In this document: piece after piece, positions 61,117 through 64,000 of the stretch
Position numbering within the stretch: the stretch's first letter is position 1
How the letters are laid out: each line of letters starts with the position of its first letter
Origin: Methanomicrobiaceae archaeon
GTDB lineage: Archaea > Halobacteriota > Methanomicrobia > Methanomicrobiales > Methanomicrobiaceae
Direction of reading: 5' to 3'
NCBI GenBank assembly: GCA_029762625.1
Contig: JARVGI010000001.1
Coordinates: 310,001 to 374,000 of the forward strand
Length of the DNA: 64,000 bases
The notes under the pieces: model-generated
Seen by the model: only the letters and a program-made list of their open reading frames with translations
Database searches by the model: none
What the model was told of the DNA's origin: nothing
Made by a program: the position numbers and the translations under genes

Positions 61117-61998
61117 GTGGTAAAAAATTTGAAAACACTTGTTATTATAGGAGTATTGTGTATTGCCTGCATATTCGTCGCCGGATGTGCAGATGAAGGT
61201 GCGCAGAACGGACCCGTGGAACCAAAAGGCACTGTCTCGATCGGCTATGTGCTCTGGGACTCGGAAATCGCCAGTACAAACGTCTTAAAAATCGTCTTCG
61301 AGGAAGCCGGCTACGACGTGGAACTCAGAGCGGTCGATGCGGGACCGCTCTACCAGGCGGTTGCGAACGGCAATGTCGACTGTACGGTCTCTGCGTGGCT
61401 GCCGGCAACGCAGGCCAACTACTGGGAGCAGTACGGTGACGACATCGATCTCGTCAGGCACAACCTCGACGGAGCAAAGATCGGCCTCGTGGTGCCAACG
61501 TACGTCACGATCGACTCCATCGAAGAGATGAACGATGTCCGTGACGAGTTTGAAGGTCAGATCATCGGCATCGAGCCCGGTGCGGGAATCATGCAGAATA
61601 CCGAGGAGGCAATCGAGGAGTATGATCTCGATTACGAAATCGTTCCCAGCAGCAGCGCCGGCATGGCCGCCGAGCTCTCCAAGGCCTATCCCAACGAAGA
61701 ATGGATTGTGGTGACCGGCTGGACGCCCCACTGGAAGTTCGCCCGGTTCGATCTCAAGTACCTCGAAGACCCGCTGGAAGTCTACGGCGGAGAGGAATTC
61801 ATCGGAACACTGGCCCGACAGGGATTGAGTGAAGACATGCCCGAGGCGTACGGTATCCTCGAGCGCTTCTACTGGACTCCTGCAGACATGGAGTCGGTCA
61901 TGCTCGACATCGAACAGGGCACGCCTGATGAAGAAGCGGCACAGGCTTGGGTCGACGCTCACCCCGATCAGGTCGCCGAATGGATCGGGGAAGCCTGA
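61117..61998 (+). CDS. proX: glycine betaine ABC transporter substrate-binding lipoprotein
   Basis: A 293-residue periplasmic-type binding protein with a lipoprotein signal peptide (VIIGVLCIACIFVAGC; Cys24 lipidated). OpuAC-type segments: GYVLWDSEIASTNVLKIVFEEAGYDV, SAWLPATQANYWEQYG and VTGWTPHWKFARFDLKYLEDP, which offer tryptophans for a cation-pi betaine site. A GTG at 61117 is the start. It is 101 nt after proW, probably on the same transcript. Confidence 0.92.
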   Translation: MVKNLKTLVIIGVLCIACIFVAGCADEGAQNGPVEPKGTVSIGYVLWDSEIASTNVLKIVFEEAGYDVELRAVDAGPLYQAVANGNVDCTVSAWLPATQANYWEQYGDDIDLVRHNLDGAKIGLVVPTYVTIDSIEEMNDVRDEFEGQIIGIEPGAGIMQNTEEAIEEYDLDYEIVPSSSAGMAAELSKAYPNEEWIVVTGWTPHWKFARFDLKYLEDPLEVYGGEEFIGTLARQGLSEDMPEAYGILERFYWTPADMESVMLDIEQGTPDEEAAQAWVDAHPDQVAEWIGEA

Positions 61999-62070
61999 AA
62001 CGCATAAGCCGACTCTGAAAACAAACTCAAACCATTTTTTGGCAGTTTCCGTGGAGTGTCCAGCCCGCCC

Positions 62071-62355
62071 TCAAACGGACCTTCCGGTTCCTCCGGGAGT
62101 AAGAAGCTCCTCGATCTTTCGGATATCGATATCGTCGAAATTCGATGCGCGGAGCAGAGCCGCGACGGAAAAATCCTCGTGGAACAGCAGCTCGATCGAA
62201 AGGTCATCCCTGTCAGCCCCGACGATATCCGCAAGCCGCGATGCGGCATCGATCGACCCTTCTCCAGCCGGGTCCCGGGATTCCGGAGCGCGGCCGGCCG
62301 GCTCACTCCCGGACGCCTTGCCTCCCGGCACAAGAACATAAGCAGGTCTGGTCAT
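62071..62355 (-). CDS. small acidic protein, tentative
   Basis: A 94-residue frame, starting MTRPAYVLVPGGKASGSEP and ending in a helical, acidic part (DDLSIELLFHEDFSVAALLRASNF, then DIDIRKIEELLTPGG). The amino-acid composition is protein-like on this strand, and an AT-rich stretch with a TATA-like TTTATAAA sits about 35-45 nt before the ATG. It lies downstream of carB on the same strand with its own apparent promoter. No family is recognised; coding status is uncertain. Confidence 0.4.
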   Translation of the reverse strand: MTRPAYVLVPGGKASGSEPAGRAPESRDPAGEGSIDAASRLADIVGADRDDLSIELLFHEDFSVAALLRASNFDDIDIRKIEELLTPGGTGRSV

Positions 62356-62442
62356 GCGAGAGAATGAAAAATTATTATTATTTAAATTTTTTTATAAAAA
62401 GAGTCTTCACGAAACCCCCTTGCAGGAGGGGGATGAAAAAAG

Positions 62443-64000
62443 TCAGGAATTATCGTGGTAATGCCTCAGCGGCTCGATGGTAATCTCCTGCGTGGTGATA
62501 TCATCGATTGCCATGGCGGCGGCACGTGCACCCTGCATGGTGGTGATATAGGGGATGCCGTAATCCATGGTTGCCCGCATGATCTCGTAGTGGTCCTGAC
62601 GGGATTTCTTTCCTGCCGGGGTGTTGACGATCAGGTTCACTTCGCCGCGGCGCATCATATCGATGACATTGGGCGAACCCTCCTGCACCTTCCTCACCAG
62701 GTTGGTGGCGATGCCCGCACGGGTGAGCGCTTCCACCGTGCCGCTCGTCCCGTAGAGCGCAAGGCCGTGATCCGCGAGTTTCCGGGCGATGGGGACGATT
62801 TCTTCCTTTTGCTCATCGGTAACCGAGATAAACACGTTCCCCTCCAGCGGCAGCTCGTTGTCCGCGGCGATGCACGCCTTGTAGAACGCCCTGCCGAACC
62901 CGTAATCGATCCCCATGACCTCGCCGGTGCTCTTCATCTCGGGGCCGAGCACGGTATCCACGCCGGGGAGCTTGTTGAAGGGCAGAAGGACCTCCTTGAT
63001 GGCCACATGCCTGATCTCCTTCTCGACGTACCCGAGATCCTTCAACTTCCTGCCCAGCATCGTCTTCGCCGCCACCTTGGCGAGCGGAATGCCGGTCGCC
63101 TTGCTCACGAAGGGCACCGTCCGGCTTGCACGCGGGTTTGCTTCGAGGACGTAGACCACGTCGTCCTTGACCGCATACTGGATATTGATCAGCCCCGCGG
63201 TGCCGATAGCGAGGGCGAGCCTGACCGTATAGTCCCGCACGCGCCCGATGACCGAATCGGAGAGCGACTGCGGCGGGATGACACAGGCGGAATCGCCGCT
63301 GTGCACGCCTGCTTCCTCGATGTGCTCCATGATGCCGCCGATGAGCACCTCTTCCCCGTCGCATACGGCATCCACATCGATCTCGACGGCGTCCTGCAGG
63401 AACGAATCGATGAGCACCGGGTGCTGCCGGCTCACCCGCACCGCCTCCTTCATATAACTCTCCAGCTCCACCTCATCGTACACGATTTCCATCGCCCGTC
63501 CGCCGAGCACGTAACTGGGACGCACGAGGACAGGATACCCGATACTTTCGGCGATTGCCCGCGCTTCCGTTTCAGAGTATGCGGCGCTGTTGGGCGGCGT
63601 GGGGATACCCAGATCCTCGAGGATGCCGCTGAACCGGTCGCGGTCTTCGGCCATGTCCATTGCATCGGGGCTCGTTCCCAGAATGCGGGTGGCAAGACCG
63701 AGCTCGGCCAGCCTCTTTTCCAGCGGCATCGCAAGATTGACCGAGTTCTGCCCTCCAAACTGCACCATCACCCCGGCATAATGGTCTTTGCGGAGGATGT
63801 TGACCACGTCTTCGAGCTGCATCGGTTCAAAAAAGAGCCGGTCCGAGGTATCGAAATCGGTGGAGACGGTTTCCGGATTGTTGTTGACGATATGAACCTC
63901 CACCCCCTCCTCCCGCAACGCCATCACCGCGTGCACGGTGCAGTAGTCGAACTCGATGCCCTGCCCGATCCGGATGGGACCCGAGCCGAGGATGAGCACC
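62443..64000 (-). CDS. carB: carbamoyl-phosphate synthase large subunit, C-terminal half (5' end beyond window)
   Basis: A partial CarB: about 519 residues up to its stop, the start lying outside. It contains the second ATP-grasp half: LILGSGPIRIGQGIEFDYC, VMVQFGGQNSVNLAMPL, VLEANPRASRTVPFVSK, and the C-terminal allosteric domain (VFISVTDEQKEEIVPIARKLAD; MMRRGEVNLIVNTPAGKKSRQD). It makes carbamoyl phosphate for ArgF and pyrimidine synthesis, tying it to argF, pyrC and pyrE here. Confidence 0.96.
   Translation of the reverse strand, partial: VLILGSGPIRIGQGIEFDYCTVHAVMALREEGVEVHIVNNNPETVSTDFDTSDRLFFEPMQLEDVVNILRKDHYAGVMVQFGGQNSVNLAMPLEKRLAELGLATRILGTSPDAMDMAEDRDRFSGILEDLGIPTPPNSAAYSETEARAIAESIGYPVLVRPSYVLGGRAMEIVYDEVELESYMKEAVRVSRQHPVLIDSFLQDAVEIDVDAVCDGEEVLIGGIMEHIEEAGVHSGDSACVIPPQSLSDSVIGRVRDYTVRLALAIGTAGLINIQYAVKDDVVYVLEANPRASRTVPFVSKATGIPLAKVAAKTMLGRKLKDLGYVEKEIRHVAIKEVLLPFNKLPGVDTVLGPEMKSTGEVMGIDYGFGRAFYKACIAADNELPLEGNVFISVTDEQKEEIVPIARKLADHGLALYGTSGTVEALTRAGIATNLVRKVQEGSPNVIDMMRRGEVNLIVNTPAGKKSRQDHYEIMRATMDYGIPYITTMQGARAAAMAIDDITTQEITIEPLRHYHDNS

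Noticed and set aside
1-64000. CRISPR array, prophage or transposase
   Set aside because: No regularly spaced repeat array, integrase, phage structural gene or transposase motif was seen in any part of the window.

Overview
The window looks like a chromosomal segment of a methanogenic euryarchaeon, most likely of the order Methanomicrobiales. Archaea-specific information-processing genes are present: PCNA, primase large subunit, DnaG-type primase, Alba, ribosomal protein S17e, FtsZ, the archaeosine radical SAM enzyme RaSEA, and archaeal ether-lipid genes (CarS and a Tes-like enzyme). A methanogenesis-marker-14 gene, CobY, HypA/C/E and DUF373 point to a methanogen. Gene density is high. Many neighbours overlap by 1-17 nt, Shine-Dalgarno motifs are common, and TATA-like boxes sit about 25-35 nt before some starts. 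I see no CRISPR array, transposase or prophage.

Layout. 1-9.9 kb: polyphosphate kinase with a CHAD protein, a degenerate receiver protein, an Mth938-fold protein, a PhoU-like protein paired with a PPDK that lacks its PEP/pyruvate barrel, and an ADP-forming acyl-CoA synthetase. 10-13.8 kb: a cassette of a RecA-like protein without a P-loop, a family B DNA polymerase with damaged catalytic motifs, and a 2H-like/metallophosphoesterase fusion. 13.9-20.6 kb: MFS exporter, a small RHH-like protein beside a repeated TGTAAC operator-like array, WrbA, tRNA-Arg, a lipoprotein, an M20 peptidase, MoaA and RlmE. 20.7-24.1 kb: PCNA-PriL, HD protein, ThiN and S17e. 24.5-27.7 kb: dapA-dapB-ferredoxin-asd-alba. 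28-32.4 kb: DUF373, a coiled-coil protein, FtsZ and a short RHH regulator. 32.5-37.7 kb: CobD-like, CobY, archaeal ornithine cyclodeaminase, RaSEA, a surface protein and tRNA-Ser. 37.9-39.9 kb: a six-gene operon of small coiled-coil, membrane and zinc proteins. 40-45 kb: hypC-hypA-hypE, acetyltransferases, dihydroorotase and DUF167. 45.2-51.2 kb: DnaG, UPF0058, DUF4349 lipoprotein, RimK-type ligase, alanine dehydrogenase-like protein and Tes. 51.2-58.6 kb: carS-pyrE-purD-argF, methanogenesis marker 14 and argG. 59-64 kb: a glycine betaine ABC transporter and the 3' part of carB.

Functional themes. Lysine (dapA, dapB, asd) and arginine/pyrimidine synthesis (argF, argG, carB, pyrC, pyrE) are well represented. 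Lipid headgroup activation (CarS) and tetraether formation (Tes) are divergently arranged. Replication genes are spread over three loci. The candidates for an undescribed system are the PhoU-like/truncated-PPDK pair, the inactivated-polymerase cassette, and the tandem operon of three small proteins that share one motif.
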